A stretch of DNA of 64,000 bases from UMGS363 sp051881815 (GCA_051881815.1 JBJEQP010000038.1:1-64000); one strand, 5' to 3'. Shown: positions 8,318-16,419, counted from the first letter of the stretch. Made by a program: numbers and translations. Notes: generated by a model from the letters alone, not told the origin.

Positions 8318-8836
8318 ATGCCAAGCGCAAAGGTACTTGAATCCAAGAAGGCAAGAGTTGAAGAGCTTACCGAAATTATCAAGAACGCTGTATCGGGTGT
8401 TATCGTTGATTACAAGGGTATTTCCGTTGCAGATGATACCAAGCTTCGTAAGGAACTCAGAGAAGCAGGCGTACAGTACTTTGTAGAGAAGAACTCTATG
8501 CTCCGTTTCGCTCTTAAGAACGCAGGTATCGAGGGTCTTGATGATGTTCTCGAAGGAACAACATCTATCGCTCTTTCCAACGACGACCAGACTGCTCCTG
8601 CTCGTATCATCGGTAAGTATATCGAAGGCGCAGACGAAAAGTCCACTTTCTCCATGAAGGCAGGCTTCATCGGCGGCGAGGTTTACGACAAGGCAGGCGT
8701 TACCGCTCTTTCCAAGATCCCTTCAAAGGAAGTTCTTCTTGCACAGCTTCTCGGTTCTCTCCAGAGCCCTCTTCAGAAGTTCGCTGCTACAGTTCAGGCA
8801 GTTGCAGACAAGAAGAAAGAGGAAGAAGTTGCTTAA
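8318..8836 (+). CDS. rplJ: Ribosomal protein L10
   Basis: 172 residues from ATG 8318, with GGAGGTG 9 bases upstream; the in-frame ATG at 8291 precedes that site and is rejected. The N-terminal half is the 23S-binding domain (SGVIVDYKGISVADDTKLR, FVEKNSMLRFALKNA). The C-terminal helix (after LQSPLQKFAATVQAV) binds L7/L12 dimers and ends in a charged KKKEEEVA tail. L10 anchors the ribosomal stalk. rplL follows after 87 bp. Expression is probably set by the L10 leader upstream. Confidence 0.97.
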   Translation: MPSAKVLESKKARVEELTEIIKNAVSGVIVDYKGISVADDTKLRKELREAGVQYFVEKNSMLRFALKNAGIEGLDDVLEGTTSIALSNDDQTAPARIIGKYIEGADEKSTFSMKAGFIGGEVYDKAGVTALSKIPSKEVLLAQLLGSLQSPLQKFAATVQAVADKKKEEEVA

Positions 8837-8923
8837 TTGCAATAAGCTATGCGGCATGATATGTCCGCAGAAAAACAAATGCGCATAAGCGCAGAAAATC
8901 AAATTATAAAGGAGATTATTATC

Positions 8924-9295
8924 ATGGCATCTGAGAAAATTACTAACATTTTAGATCTTATCGATTCCCTCACAATCCTTGAACTCAACGAACTCGTTGA
9001 AGGTGTTCAGGAGAAGTACGGTGTATCCGCAGTTGTAGCTGCTGCTCCTGCTGCAGGCGCTGCAGGCGCTGCTGCTGCAGAAAAGACAGAATTTGACGTT
9101 GTTCTTGCTTCCTTCGGTGAGAAGAAGATGGACGTTATCAAGGCTGTTAAGGATATCTGCGGTCTTTCCCTTAAGGAAGCTAAGGAGCTCGTTGAAGCTG
9201 CTCCTAAGGCTCTCAAGGAAGGCGCTTCCAAGGCTGACGCTGAAGAGATCAAGACAAAGCTCGAAGCTGCAGGCGCTACAATCGAACTCAAGTAA
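8924..9295 (+). CDS. rplL: Ribosomal protein L7/L12
   Basis: 123 residues from ATG 8924, with AAGGAG upstream. N-terminal dimerisation domain (ITNILDLIDSLTILELNELV), an Ala/Gly-rich hinge (about 38-52), and the C-terminal factor-binding domain with EKKMDVIKAVKDICGLSLKEAKELVE. It recruits translation GTPases to the ribosome stalk. A terminator follows directly. rpoB, which follows rplL in many bacteria, is absent: the next genes are XRE regulators on the other strand. Confidence 0.97.
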   Translation: MASEKITNILDLIDSLTILELNELVEGVQEKYGVSAVVAAAPAAGAAGAAAAEKTEFDVVLASFGEKKMDVIKAVKDICGLSLKEAKELVEAAPKALKEGASKADAEEIKTKLEAAGATIELK

Positions 9296-9318
9296 GTTTG
9301 ATACTTTCGTAACTATAA

Positions 9319-9352
9319 AACCCGTTCTCTTTAGGGAGGACGGGTTTTTTAT
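9319..9352 (+). terminator. Terminator after rplL
   Basis: AACCCGT...ACGGGTT stem followed by TTTTTTATTTTA. It runs into the end of the converging regulator gene. Confidence 0.85.
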
Positions 9353-9675
9353 TTTATCGGGGGATTAGTATTTGCCAGTCCCTTGATTATGTTTGCAATA
9401 TTGTCAAGATGTTCGTCATCGAGCTTTTTCAGATCTTCCAAAATATGCTGTATCTTTTCGGGGGCTTTGTTGTCGGTGTCGAAAAAATCCTTCGGGGATA
9501 TGTTCAGATATTCGCATATATAGAAAAATCCTGCCATTGAGGGAAGAGCCTTGCCGTTTTCGATATTGTTTATATAGCTTGCGTTCTGACCGATAGATAA
9601 GCTCATATCTCTTGCCGATACGCCTTTTTCATTTCGGAGCTGTGCAAGACGCAGCGAAAATTCCTTTTCTGTCAT
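9349..9675 (-). CDS. XRE-family transcriptional regulator
   Basis: 108 residues. The N-terminal 65 residues form a Cro/C1-type helix-turn-helix (LAQLRNEKGVSARDMSLSIGQNASYINNIENGKALPS). The C-terminal part (EKIQHILEDLKKLDDEHLDNIANIIKGL) is a short helical tail that probably dimerises. GAGGTGG precedes the start. Two direct copies of GTGATATAAT about 31 bp apart lie upstream and could be its operator. Target genes unknown. Confidence 0.85.
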   Translation of the reverse strand: MTEKEFSLRLAQLRNEKGVSARDMSLSIGQNASYINNIENGKALPSMAGFFYICEYLNISPKDFFDTDNKAPEKIQHILEDLKKLDDEHLDNIANIIKGLANTNPPIK

Positions 9676-9726
9676 ATTATACCACCTCTGTGTAATATTT
9701 TATCCTATATACAGGCGATTTATATG

Positions 9727-9766
9727 TGATATAATCATTGATTTGTTACATAATAAGTGATATAAT
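9727..9766 (+). promoter_or_regulatory. Two direct TGATATAAT sites (promoters or operator)
   Basis: TGATATAAT occurs at 9727-9735 and again at 9758-9766, 31 bp (three helical turns) apart. Each reads as an extended -10 on the plus strand, but no protein gene lies downstream on that strand before 10787. They may drive a short RNA or bind the divergent XRE regulator. Confidence 0.4.
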
Positions 9767-9771
9767 ATGGT

Positions 9772-9858
9772 ATAACGCAGAAAGATGCAGTATTAAAAGC
9801 TATAAATCGGTGAAAAAAGAACCCTCACAGAGTTTGTGATTCTCTGTGAGGGATTTTT
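9772..9858 (+). ncRNA. Candidate small RNA
   Basis: Lies between the plus-strand extended -10 at 9758-9766 and the terminator at 9822-9858. A transcript would be about 85 nt, would have no ORF of note and would end in a strong hairpin with seven T. No known family recognised. Confidence 0.3.
9822..9858. terminator. Bidirectional terminator
   Basis: CCCTCACAGAG / CTCTGTGAGGG stem followed by ATTTTTTT on the plus strand; on the minus strand it is followed by TTCTTTTTT, so it can also end the XRE gene at 9897. Confidence 0.85.
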
Positions 9859-9896
9859 TTGGCGAAATCGTTAAGAAAACAATCACTTTATCAAGA

Positions 9897-10175
9897 TCAT
9901 TCTTTGCTTTTGTTGATAATATTATCGGGAAAAACCGAAGCCGTAAGCAGATCGGAAGGCGAAACGTCAAGAGCGTCGGCAATATCAAACAGAGTTTCAA
10001 GAGAAAAGCTGTTTGCGGCATTCGGTGCTTCAATAACGCTTAAAAGGGAACGGCTGATATTAGCATTTTCCGCAAGAGCCTCCTGCGACATTCCTCGAAG
10101 CTTTCGCAGGGAAGCTATTGCAATTCCAAGCTGTATAAAACGGTCACGGTTTTTGAAAGCGACCTCTTTTCGCAT
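9897..10175 (-). CDS. XRE-family regulator, tandem copy 1
   Basis: 92 residues from ATG 10175, preceded by GAAAGGG; an in-frame GTG three codons earlier overlaps that site. Almost the whole protein is a helix-turn-helix (IQLGIAIASLRKLRGMSQEALAENANISRSLLSVIEAPN), followed by a short FDIADALDVSPSDLLTAS segment. The gene at 10229 encodes a 92-residue paralogue. The last 54 bases of the two coding regions are identical, whereas the upstream parts differ at many positions. Likely a small repressor; target unknown. Confidence 0.85.
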   Translation of the reverse strand: MRKEVAFKNRDRFIQLGIAIASLRKLRGMSQEALAENANISRSLLSVIEAPNAANSFSLETLFDIADALDVSPSDLLTASVFPDNIINKSKE

Positions 10176-10228
10176 ATTACACACCCTTTCGACATCTTTT
10201 TTAGATGGCTCGAATCTGTGGGGGACTT

Positions 10229-10507
10229 TTATTCCTTATTTTTATTGATAATATTATCGGGAAAAACCGAAGCCGTAAGCAGATCGGAAGGCGAAATTTC
10301 AAGAGCGTCGGCAATGTTATAGAATACTTCCATAGAAAAGCAATGAGCAGTGTTCGGTGCTTCAATAACGCTCAAAAGGGAACGGCTTATGCCGGCTTTT
10401 TCGGCAAGCTTTTCCTGCGATAAGCCTCTGATCCTTCTCAATGTTGAAATTGCGACGCCCAACTGTATGAAGCGGTCGTGATTTTTAAATGATACTTCTT
10501 TACTCAT
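10229..10507 (-). CDS. XRE-family regulator, tandem copy 2
   Basis: 92 residues from ATG 10507, with GGAGAAGGA just upstream. Same architecture as its neighbour: HTH (IQLGVAISTLRRIRGLSQEKLAEKAGISRSLLSVIE) and the identical C-terminal stretch LLTASVFPDNIINK. Fifty-three bp separate the two genes. A recent duplication with partial homogenisation of the 3' ends is the simplest reading. Confidence 0.85.
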   Translation of the reverse strand: MSKEVSFKNHDRFIQLGVAISTLRRIRGLSQEKLAEKAGISRSLLSVIEAPNTAHCFSMEVFYNIADALEISPSDLLTASVFPDNIINKNKE

Positions 10508-10712
10508 ATTTCCTTCTCCGTTTAATAAAGGGAAACTCAAAATATATTCTGTATATAATTATAGCCAAAGATAAATAATTATTCAGTATCAAACAGATAG
10601 CTATTGATTATTTTAGCAAGCAACTATATAATATAATTGAGCAATTGTATAGAAAAAAGTGTGTGTTATTAAAATGCCTTAACACAAATACACGATAAAG
10701 AGGTGAAACATA

Positions 10713-10741
10713 TTGATATAATTGCCAAAAGCGTGTATAAT
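10713..10741 (+). promoter_or_regulatory. Promoter of secreted nuclease gene
   Basis: TTGATA at 10713-10718 and TATAAT at 10736-10741, spacing 17 bp. Confidence 0.8.
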
Positions 10742-10786
10742 ATAGATATACCCCAATACAGAGTATTAATAAGAGGAGGAAATTAT

Positions 10787-11911
10787 ATGAGAAAACCAAA
10801 AAGCATATTCCTGTGCCTGCTGATGGCATTGAGCTTGGTGTTAAGTGTATCGGTTCCTGCATCGGCGGCAGCGAAGAAGATAACGCTCTCCAACCTGCCT
10901 GCATATTCGGGAGAAGCGTATGTTGAACTGAACGATAATGTTCCAAGCTTCAAGAAGTCCGATCTGACAACGAAAGCCTTTGAGAAGTACAGCAAGCTTG
11001 ATGACCTCGGTCGGTGCGGTGCTGCTTATGCAAATGTATGCACGGAAACCATGCCGACGGAAGAACGCGGAAACATAGGAATGATAAAACCGTCGGGCTG
11101 GCAGACGGTAAAGTATGACAACGTTGACGGAAAGTATCTTTACAACCGATGTCATCTTATCGGCTATCAGCTGACAGCCGAAAATGCTAATGAGAAAAAC
11201 CTGATAACGGGCACACGTTATATGAATGTCGAGGGTATGCTTCCGTTTGAAAACAAGGTTGCCGACTATGTTGAAGATACCGGCAACCACGTTCTGTATC
11301 GTGTAACGCCGATATTTAAGGACGATAACCTGCTTGCAAGCGGCGTGCAGATGGAAGCGTATTCCGTTGAGGATAAGGGCAAGGGCGTTTCCTTCAATGT
11401 TTACTGCTATAATGTTCAGCCGGGAATAACGATAGACTATAAGGACGGCTCCAGCAGGCTTTCTGACGGTACAATTGCTTCGATAAAGCTCAACTATACA
11501 AAATACACGCTTGAAGTCGGACAATCAAAGACACTTACTGCAGCAACTTCGCCCGAATCGGCAGCTAAATCTGTAAAATGGTATTCAAGCAACAATAAGA
11601 TAGCGTCCGTAAGCAGCAGCGGAAAGGTAACAGCATTAAAAGCAGGAACAGTTACCATTACAGCAAAGACGACAAACGGCTTAAAGGCTGCCTGCAAGGT
11701 TACAGTAAAGGCTAAATCCGGCTCAAAGGTGACAAATAAGGCTCAAACGGGAAATGTTACCTATGTTTTGAACACAAACACGAAAAAGTTCCATTATCCG
11801 TCCTGTTCAAGCGTAGATCAGATGAAGGACAAGAACAAGAAGGAAGTAACTTGCTCCCGTGATGAGGTCATAAATATGGGTTATGACCCGTGCAAGAGAT
11901 GCGACCCGTAA
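10787..11911 (+). CDS. Secreted DNA/RNA non-specific endonuclease with Ig-like domain
   Basis: 374 residues from ATG 10787 (GAGGAGG upstream; signal peptide ending near PASAAA, 25). Residues about 35-220 match the EndA/NucA-type betabeta-alpha-metal nuclease: NRCHLIGYQL carries the catalytic His of the usual RGH motif, and NLITGTRYMNVEGMLPFENKVADY carries the metal-binding Asn. Residues about 230-310 form a bacterial Ig-like Big_2 domain (LEVGQSKTL, VKWYSSNNKIASVSSSGKVTAL). The C-terminus (FHYPSCSS...CSRDEVINMGYDPCKRCDP) is the four-Cys tail often found behind surface nucleases and probably binds Zn. It should degrade extracellular nucleic acid, perhaps attached to the wall by the Ig-like domain. 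Confidence 0.9.
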   Translation: MRKPKSIFLCLLMALSLVLSVSVPASAAAKKITLSNLPAYSGEAYVELNDNVPSFKKSDLTTKAFEKYSKLDDLGRCGAAYANVCTETMPTEERGNIGMIKPSGWQTVKYDNVDGKYLYNRCHLIGYQLTAENANEKNLITGTRYMNVEGMLPFENKVADYVEDTGNHVLYRVTPIFKDDNLLASGVQMEAYSVEDKGKGVSFNVYCYNVQPGITIDYKDGSSRLSDGTIASIKLNYTKYTLEVGQSKTLTAATSPESAAKSVKWYSSNNKIASVSSSGKVTALKAGTVTITAKTTNGLKAACKVTVKAKSGSKVTNKAQTGNVTYVLNTNTKKFHYPSCSSVDQMKDKNKKEVTCSRDEVINMGYDPCKRCDP

Positions 11912-11936
11912 CGTAGATTCAAATTGTACGTTTTTT
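11911..11936 (+). terminator. Weak terminator after nuclease gene
   Basis: ACGTA / TACGT five-base stem with an 11-base loop, followed by six T. The stem is short. Confidence 0.4.
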
Positions 11937-12031
11937 AACAAAGCTTAAACGTTTAACGCCAAAGTTGTAGATTATTGGGTAAATTTATATTTAAGGTCAA
12001 AGAATATGGCTATATTTGTTTAAAATTACGA

Positions 12032-12060
12032 TTGTTTATTTTAAGAAAATATTGTATAAT
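12032..12060 (+). promoter_or_regulatory. glgP promoter
   Basis: TTGTTT at 12032-12037 and TATAAT at 12055-12060, spacing 17 bp. Confidence 0.7.
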
Positions 12061-12146
12061 AAAACGGTAATATGCAGCATTGTATCTTGATGGAATAAGA
12101 TGAGTGCGCAGATTTCAAGTTTATGATAAGAAAGGATCAGTGTGTT

Positions 12147-14543
12147 ATGCAGCCGGTAATCAATAAGGCGGATCTTGAAGAAAGAATCCGCAGCGTTCTC
12201 CAGACAGAATATAACGTTACCCCGATCGACGCATCGGACAATCAGATCTATAAGGCACTCTCAACAGTCGTTGTTGAGCTTCTCCGCGAAAAGCGCAGAA
12301 AGTTCCGCAATCAGGTTCATTCCGAGGGAAGAAAGGAAGTTTATTACCTTTCAATGGAATTCCTTATGGGACGTTCGCTCAAGACAAGCCTTTTTAACCT
12401 CAGGATCAATGATATCGCTGAAGAGATCATGAAGGCATGGGATGTCAATATCGACAGAATTTACGAATATGAGCCTGACGCAGGTCTTGGAAACGGCGGC
12501 CTCGGACGTCTTGCAGCTTGCTACCTTGACGGCCTTGCAACTGACGGTTATCCTGCAATGGGTTATTCTATCTGCTATGAGTACGGTATCTTCAAGCAGA
12601 AGATCGAAGACGGCTGGCAGACAGAGCTTCCCGATAACTGGCTCCCGGGCGGTGAAACATGGCTCGTTCCTAAAAAGGACAAGACCATCGAGGTTCACTT
12701 TGACGGTGAGGTTACCGAGCATTGGGATGATAAGTACCATCACATCTCCTATAACAACTACAGCACAGTTTATGCTGTTCCTTACGATATGTATGTTCCC
12801 GGCTACGACAGCGAGGGCGTTTCCGTTCTCCGTCTGTGGCAGGCAAAGGCTCCTTCCTTTGATATGCAGATGTTCAACCAGGGCGACTATGCAAAGTCAC
12901 TCTCCCAGAACACCGTTGCACAGGCTATCTCAAAGGTTCTTTACCCGAACGATAACCACCTCGAAGGCAAGTCCCTCCGTCTTCGTCAGCAGTACTTCAT
13001 GTGTGCAGCTTCGATCGGCGATATCGTAAACCGCCACATGAGCATCTACGGCACACTTGACAACCTCCACGAAAAGGTTGCTATCCATATCAACGATACC
13101 CACCCGACTCTTGCTATCCCCGAGCTTATGAGAATACTTCTCGATGACTGCGGATACAACTGGAACAAGGCTTGGCATATCGTTACAAACACATTCGCTT
13201 ACACAAACCACACAGTTCTTGCAGAAGCACTCGAAAAGTGGGATATGAACCTCGTTAAGCAGGTTATTCCGCGTATCTTCTCGATCATCGTTGAGATCAA
13301 CAACCGTTACTGCGCAGAACTCATGGAAAGGATCGGCGACAGCGCAAAGGTCACAAGAATGTCTATCATTCAGAACAACCAGATCCACATGGCTCTCCTC
13401 TGCGTATGCGCTTCTCACAGCGTAAACGGCGTTTCAAAGCTCCACTCCGATATCATCAAGCAGGACGTTTTCAGCAACGAGTATGCCGATACACCGTACA
13501 AGTTCAAGAATGTTACAAACGGTATCGCTTACAGAAGATGGCTTCTCCAGGCTAACCCGGGACTTACAGAGCTTCTTTCCGATACTATCGGCGACGGCTT
13601 CAAGAAGAACGCTTCCGAGCTTGCAGACTTCAAAAAGTTTGAGGATGACAAGAAGGTTCTCGAAAAGCTTGGCAAGATCAAGCTCGACAACAAGAAGCGC
13701 TTTGCAAAGTATGTTAAGTCCAACTTCGGCGTTGTTCTCAACACGGACAGCATCTTCGACGTTCAGGTAAAGCGTCTGCACGAATACAAGCGTCAGCACC
13801 TCAACGCTCTCAATATCATTGCAGAGTATCAGTATCTCCTTGATAATCCTAACGCAGATTTCGTTCCTAAGACATATATCTTCGCTGCAAAGGCTGCTCC
13901 CGGCTACTATCTTGCAAAGCAGATAATCAAGATGATCTGGGCACTCGGAGAAGAGATCAAGAAGAATCCTGTTGTAAACAAGAAGCTCCAGGTATTCTTC
14001 CTTGAAAACTACTGCGTAAGCCTTTCCGAGCTCCTTATGCCTGCTGCAGAAGTATCCGAGCAGATCTCCCTCGCAGGTAAGGAAGCGTCCGGTACGGGCA
14101 ACATGAAGCTCATGCTCAACGGTGCGCTCACACTCGGTACTCTTGACGGCGCTAATGTCGAGATCAAGGATCAGGTCGGCATCGACAACATCTTCATCTT
14201 CGGTATGAACGCTGACGAGGTTCTTGCAAAGCAGGCACAGGGCTATCATCCCGAGAGCTACTGCCAGAACAACGAAGTTATCGCAAGAGCTATCAACAAG
14301 ATGTACACAGGCATCAATGGCTGCCAGTTTGAAGAGGTCGCAAACTCTCTCAAGTTTAAGGATCCTTACATGGTTCTTGCTGACTTTGACGCTTACCAGT
14401 CCGCACAGCAGTACGTTTCCGAATGCTACAAGGACAAGGAAAAGTGGAACAAGATGTCCCTCCACAACATCGCAGGTGCAGGCATCTTCTCTGCCGACAG
14501 AGCAGTTGAGGATTACGCTCGTGATATCTGGAAGCTTAAGTAA
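12147..14543 (+). CDS. glgP: Glycogen/alpha-glucan phosphorylase
   Basis: 798 residues from ATG 12147, with AAAGGA at 12131-12136; the in-frame ATG at 12123 has no ribosome site. A GT35 enzyme that releases glucose-1-phosphate from alpha-1,4-glucan ends. Visible motifs: EAGLGNGGLGRLAACYLDSLATL-like region (here DAGLGNGGLGRLAACYLDGLA), NDTHPTLAIPELMR, and the PLP-binding block EASGTGNMK with Lys654. Length is normal for the family. It stands alone between its own promoter and terminator, with no glycogen synthesis genes nearby, and probably serves glycogen or starch-derived glucan breakdown in the cytoplasm. Confidence 0.96.
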   Translation: MQPVINKADLEERIRSVLQTEYNVTPIDASDNQIYKALSTVVVELLREKRRKFRNQVHSEGRKEVYYLSMEFLMGRSLKTSLFNLRINDIAEEIMKAWDVNIDRIYEYEPDAGLGNGGLGRLAACYLDGLATDGYPAMGYSICYEYGIFKQKIEDGWQTELPDNWLPGGETWLVPKKDKTIEVHFDGEVTEHWDDKYHHISYNNYSTVYAVPYDMYVPGYDSEGVSVLRLWQAKAPSFDMQMFNQGDYAKSLSQNTVAQAISKVLYPNDNHLEGKSLRLRQQYFMCAASIGDIVNRHMSIYGTLDNLHEKVAIHINDTHPTLAIPELMRILLDDCGYNWNKAWHIVTNTFAYTNHTVLAEALEKWDMNLVKQVIPRIFSIIVEINNRYCAELMERIGDSAKVTRMSIIQNNQIHMALLCVCASHSVNGVSKLHSDIIKQDVFSNEYADTPYKFKNVTNGIAYRRWLLQANPGLTELLSDTIGDGFKKNASELADFKKFEDDKKVLEKLGKIKLDNKKRFAKYVKSNFGVVLNTDSIFDVQVKRLHEYKRQHLNALNIIAEYQYLLDNPNADFVPKTYIFAAKAAPGYYLAKQIIKMIWALGEEIKKNPVVNKKLQVFFLENYCVSLSELLMPAAEVSEQISLAGKEASGTGNMKLMLNGALTLGTLDGANVEIKDQVGIDNIFIFGMNADEVLAKQAQGYHPESYCQNNEVIARAINKMYTGINGCQFEEVANSLKFKDPYMVLADFDAYQSAQQYVSECYKDKEKWNKMSLHNIAGAGIFSADRAVEDYARDIWKLK

Positions 14544-14573
14544 TGCTTGATTCGTAATGCGTAATGCGTAATT
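14541..14573 (+). repeat. Heptamer repeat behind glgP stop
   Basis: TAATGCTTGATTCG, then TAATGCG twice and TAATTA. The glgP stop codon TAA is itself the first TAA of the repeat. Confidence 0.7.
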
Positions 14574-14617
14574 AAAGGCACAACTCACAATAGCGTGGGT
14601 TGTGCCTTTGTTGTTTT
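14574..14617 (+). terminator. Terminator after glgP
   Basis: AAAGGCACAAC / GTTGTGCCTTT perfect stem, then TTGTTGTTTTA. Confidence 0.85.
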
Positions 14618-14673
14618 ATCGGATTGTAAACCTACGGCTGACATTTTTTGCTTTAACTGCGTTTGCAGGGTGA

Positions 14674-14702
14674 TGGACTTTCTTTTCGTAGTATGATATA
14701 AT
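14674..14702 (+). promoter_or_regulatory. Promoter of XRE-GyrI regulator
   Basis: TGGACT at 14674-14679, 17-bp spacer ending TGA, TATAAT at 14697-14702 (extended -10). Confidence 0.65.
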
Positions 14703-14729
14703 ATAGAAAAATCCGAAGGGAGCGGTAGT

Positions 14730-15467
14730 ATGAGTTTAGGGAAAAACATTCAATTTCTTAGAAAGCAGAAGAAAATCACGCAGGAGCAGTTAGCCGGAAT
14801 AATGTCCGTTTCACGTCAGACAATATCAAGGTGGGAGGCAGATGAGATCGTTCCCGAGCTGAACAAGCTGGTCATTTTGAGCGATGTTTTTGCCTGCAAG
14901 CTGGACGCTTTAGTTAAAGAGGATATGGGGGATTTTGACAAGATTTATTCGGAGATAGTGATAAAGCGTGTCGGAGCGTTTAAAATGGCGAGATATGTCA
15001 TGGTAACGCCGAAGCCGGAGGATGACGTGAATGAATATATGGACAACTGGGCGCAGCGTTCGGGGCTGCTGACGGCAAAGCCGGACGCAATAAAAATAGG
15101 CTGGGATTTTCCGTATGTTTCGTCCGAATTGCAGAACAGGTTCGGTCTGCGTGGGTATGTTGCGGCTTATGTTCTGCCGGATGGGTTTGAAACGGACTGC
15201 CCGGGAGTGGAATATGCCGATCAGGAGGAAGCCGATTATGCGGTGATCACGATATACGACCCATTTGCGTCTGCTTTTGAACGCATACCGAATGCTTACA
15301 AAAAAGTATTGGAGTATCTTCAGGCAAACGGATTTCGCGAAAAGCCGAAAGAGGGGATATTGTCCTGTTTTGAGCGTGTTTATGAAAAAGACGGAGTCAC
15401 CTGCATGGATGTATATCTCAATGTGGACAGCGTTTCCAAAACGGACAGCTTCACAAGTTTTTCGTAA
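14730..15467 (+). CDS. XRE regulator with GyrI-like effector domain
   Basis: 245 residues, GGGAG upstream. The N-terminal 65 residues are a helix-turn-helix (IQFLRKQKKITQEQLAGIMSVSRQTISRWEADEIVPE). Residues about 80-240 look like a GyrI-like/AraC effector-binding domain: repeated beta strands, GWDFPYVS and a final CMDVYLNVDS. Such domains bind small hydrophobic ligands in multidrug regulators. It stands alone and has no adjacent efflux gene. Ligand and targets are unknown. Confidence 0.8.
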   Translation: MSLGKNIQFLRKQKKITQEQLAGIMSVSRQTISRWEADEIVPELNKLVILSDVFACKLDALVKEDMGDFDKIYSEIVIKRVGAFKMARYVMVTPKPEDDVNEYMDNWAQRSGLLTAKPDAIKIGWDFPYVSSELQNRFGLRGYVAAYVLPDGFETDCPGVEYADQEEADYAVITIYDPFASAFERIPNAYKKVLEYLQANGFREKPKEGILSCFERVYEKDGVTCMDVYLNVDSVSKTDSFTSFS

Positions 15468-15473
15468 CGTAAT

Positions 15474-15603
15474 ACTAAGGAAACGCTGATTAATACGTTT
15501 CTGCCGTTTTTCAAAATGTCTATGTCAGAATGACATTAAAGGCAGGAAACTCGTACATTTCTCAAAACGGCGAAACGAACGCTGCGCTTTAATCAGCTTT
15601 TTT
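15474..15603. repeat. Long hairpin repeat, second family
   Basis: An imperfect inverted repeat starting TACTAAGGAAACGCTGATTAA and ending TTTAATCAGCTTTTTTCTAAT. The inner arms CGTTTCTGCCGTTTTTC and CAAAACGGCGAAACG also pair. It abuts the MITE-like element at 15604 and shares only the TACTAA end with it. Confidence 0.6.
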
Positions 15604-15780
15604 CTAATTCTTAATCAACCTATAGACAAATCCTCGGCTATAATGCGCCCACTCTGCGTCAAACTCTTATGCAATGACGGCAGCCAAGCCTGTCTGTGGT
15701 CGCTCTCCAAGTTAAACAAGTTTACCTAATTGGAATTATTCTATCAGTCGGCTTTGTCTATAGAATGCTTAAAGATTAGT
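15604..15780. mobile_element. MITE-like long inverted-repeat element, copy 2
   Basis: 177 bp. The ends are CTAATTCTTAATCAACCTAT and its imperfect complement ending AAAGATTAGT. The inside contains TAATGCGCCCACTCTGCGTCAAACT and TTAAACAAGTTTACC, as in the other copies. With the hairpin before it, it fills the 378 bp between the regulator and the next gene. Confidence 0.7.
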
Positions 15781-15845
15781 AAAAAATAGATAAACGGATT
15801 TTTCAACATGGAAATACATACTTCTTCAAACAGTTCTCTGTACTG

Positions 15846-16301
15846 TTAAGAAATTTCGATGTACTCATCATCGCCGCATTCGGCAGCTTTTTTCCAATCT
15901 ATTGTCATATTAACTTGGATATCTTCACTTTCATTTCCCGTTCCGCTGAAAGCAATAACGGTTTTGCTGCGGTCGTTTTGCGATAAATCTGCGCTGACGT
16001 TATATGACGAATATCTTTCTTCAAGATAATTATATATCTTTGACTCAATATCTTGATTAACGTCAAGTGCCATTTGTGCTATACTGCTGCAGTCATCGGT
16101 GCGTTCATAATTCCTTGCAACATAAGCGTCACAGGGAGAAAACGACATACCGCTGAAGCTGTAAAAATCAATATGCTTATCTCCGTCCGCTCCCTTGGGA
16201 TTAAGAAATCCCTCGAGCATGACCGGTTTTGCCGTAAAAAAGAGAATGGCAAGCGCCGAAAGCAGGACGGTCAAAGCTGCCAAGACTGCTACAGTGATCA
16301 T
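15846..16301 (-). CDS. Membrane-anchored hypothetical protein
   Basis: 151 residues. One N-terminal membrane helix (VAVLAALTVLLSALAILFF) leaves a mostly acidic extracellular part with two Cys (SPCDAYVARNYERTDDCSS) that could form a disulfide. No family recognised. The only purine-rich site (AGAGGGGG) is about 25 bases before the ATG, and a stop codon closes the frame further up, so the true start is uncertain. A promoter is visible at 16391-16419. Confidence 0.6.
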   Translation of the reverse strand: MITVAVLAALTVLLSALAILFFTAKPVMLEGFLNPKGADGDKHIDFYSFSGMSFSPCDAYVARNYERTDDCSSIAQMALDVNQDIESKIYNYLEERYSSYNVSADLSQNDRSKTVIAFSGTGNESEDIQVNMTIDWKKAAECGDDEYIEIS

Positions 16302-16390
16302 ATTTTTTGTTTTCGTATTAAAGCCCCCTCTTTTTTAGGAAAAACGCATTGTTTAGCAATTCTTCAAACACGGTTATTATGTTTGAACCC

Positions 16391-16419
16391 ATTATACACC
16401 CAATATTTGGACTATGCAA
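16391..16419 (-). promoter_or_regulatory. Promoter of membrane-anchored hypothetical gene
   Basis: On the minus strand, TTGCAT (16414-16419) and TATAAT (16391-16396) with a 17-bp spacer. Confidence 0.6.

Noticed and set aside
12123..12146. Upstream ATG of glgP as the true start
   Set aside because: AAAGGA lies downstream of it and fits the ATG at 12147; nothing resembling a ribosome site precedes 12123.
13434..14588. Long minus-strand frame opposite glgP (384 codons)
   Set aside because: Antisense shadow of glycogen phosphorylase; no promoter, no ribosome site, Cys/Leu-rich random-like product.
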